This document shows, piece after piece, positions 5,363 through 5,653 of a stretch of 5,653 nt of DNA. Position numbers and translations under genes: made by a program. Each line of letters opens with the position of its first letter. The stretch's first letter is position 1. Source of the stretch: DASVDK01 sp036562265 [NCBI: Thermodesulfobacteriota bacterium] (GTDB lineage Bacteria; DASVDK01); NCBI GenBank assembly GCA_036562265.1, contig DATCKS010000517.1, positions 1 through 5,653 of the forward strand. Direction: 5' to 3'. The notes beneath the pieces were generated by a model. That model was not told the DNA's origin. It did no database searches and was given only the letters and a program-made list of their open reading frames with translations.

Positions 5363-5653
5363 ACCGGTCGACGACGCTTGCCGAACGGCTCGGCTACACG
5401 TTCGCCCGCGCGGCGCTCCTCGAGACGGCGCTGACGCATCGCTCCTACGCCGAGGAGCGGACGGCGCGGGGCGAGCCGACGGCGGACAACGAGCGGCTCG
5501 AGTTCCTGGGCGACGCGGTCGTGGACCTGGCGGTGTCGCGGATGCTGCTCGCCAGGCTCCCCGACGCCCCCGAGGGGCGGCTCTCCACGCTCCGCGCGGC
5601 GGTCGTGAACGACCGGAGCCTCGCGGCGGCGGCCCACGCCCTGGGGATCGGGG
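5359..5653 (+). CDS. rnc: Ribonuclease III, N-terminal part (3' end beyond window)
   Basis: RNase III cuts double-stranded RNA in rRNA precursors and some mRNAs. The first 98 residues are visible. The family signature NERLEFLGDAVV starts at residue 44, with E45, E48 and D52 corresponding to E38, E41 and D45 of the E. coli enzyme. LTHRSYAEE (25-33) is the usual sequence ahead of it, and EGRLSTLRAAVVN (72-84) follows. The remaining catalytic glutamate and the dsRNA-binding domain lie outside the window. The ATG at 5359 overlaps the mtaB stop (ATGA), and no Shine-Dalgarno sequence is seen, so translation is probably coupled to mtaB. It is the fourth gene of the operon that starts at 1819. Confidence 0.95.
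   Translation, partial: MNRSTTLAERLGYTFARAALLETALTHRSYAEERTARGEPTADNERLEFLGDAVVDLAVSRMLLARLPDAPEGRLSTLRAAVVNDRSLAAAAHALGIG

Noticed and set aside
1-5653. Mobile element, CRISPR array, tRNA or rRNA gene
   Set aside because: I saw no transposase or integrase motif, regular spaced repeats, tRNA-like cloverleaf or rRNA sequence, and base composition is uniform across the window.

Overview
This is a very GC-rich window with strong G/C preference at third codon positions. It is densely coded on the + strand only. The sequence alone does not fix the taxon. The gene order nifS-type desulfurase / mnmA / mtaB / rnc, the NtrB-like kinase and the compact promoters suggest a high-GC, Gram-negative-type lineage (deltaproteobacteria-like or a related candidate phylum). 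That placement is an inference.

Layout. Positions 1-1233 hold the 3' part of a membrane-type sensor histidine kinase (end of HAMP, PAS, HisKA, HATPase_c) whose start lies upstream. A 168-base non-coding gap (1234-1401) follows. It contains two inverted repeats and a good match to a sigma-54 -24/-12 promoter placed just before the next start codon. Positions 1402-1785 encode a 127-residue stand-alone receiver protein with all phosphorylation residues and no output domain. Its stop codon overlaps the -35 box of a sigma-70-type promoter (1782-1809), and the expected transcription start is only a few bases before the ATG of the next gene. A perfect 8+1+8 palindrome (1810-1826) covers that start site and the start codon.

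From 1819 to the end runs a tightly packed operon: cysteine desulfurase (1819-2976), MnmA tRNA 2-thiouridylase (3000-4082), MtaB tRNA methylthiotransferase (4079-5362) and the beginning of RNase III (5359-5653, cut by the window end). The last two junctions are 4-base stop/start overlaps.

How the genes work together. The desulfurase takes sulfur from cysteine as a persulfide, and MnmA uses that sulfur to make 2-thiouridine at wobble position 34. MtaB adds a methylthio group to t6A at position 37. Both marks fall in the anticodon loop, and in bacteria such as Bacillus both occur on tRNA-Lys(UUU). The cluster therefore reads as a sulfur-for-anticodon module, with RNase III as an RNA-processing neighbour. 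The kinase and receiver form a separate signalling unit, and nothing visible ties them functionally to the tRNA genes. The core genes are well-known families. The more interesting material is regulatory: the sigma-54-like site before the receiver gene, and the leaderless promoter with its palindrome before the desulfurase.
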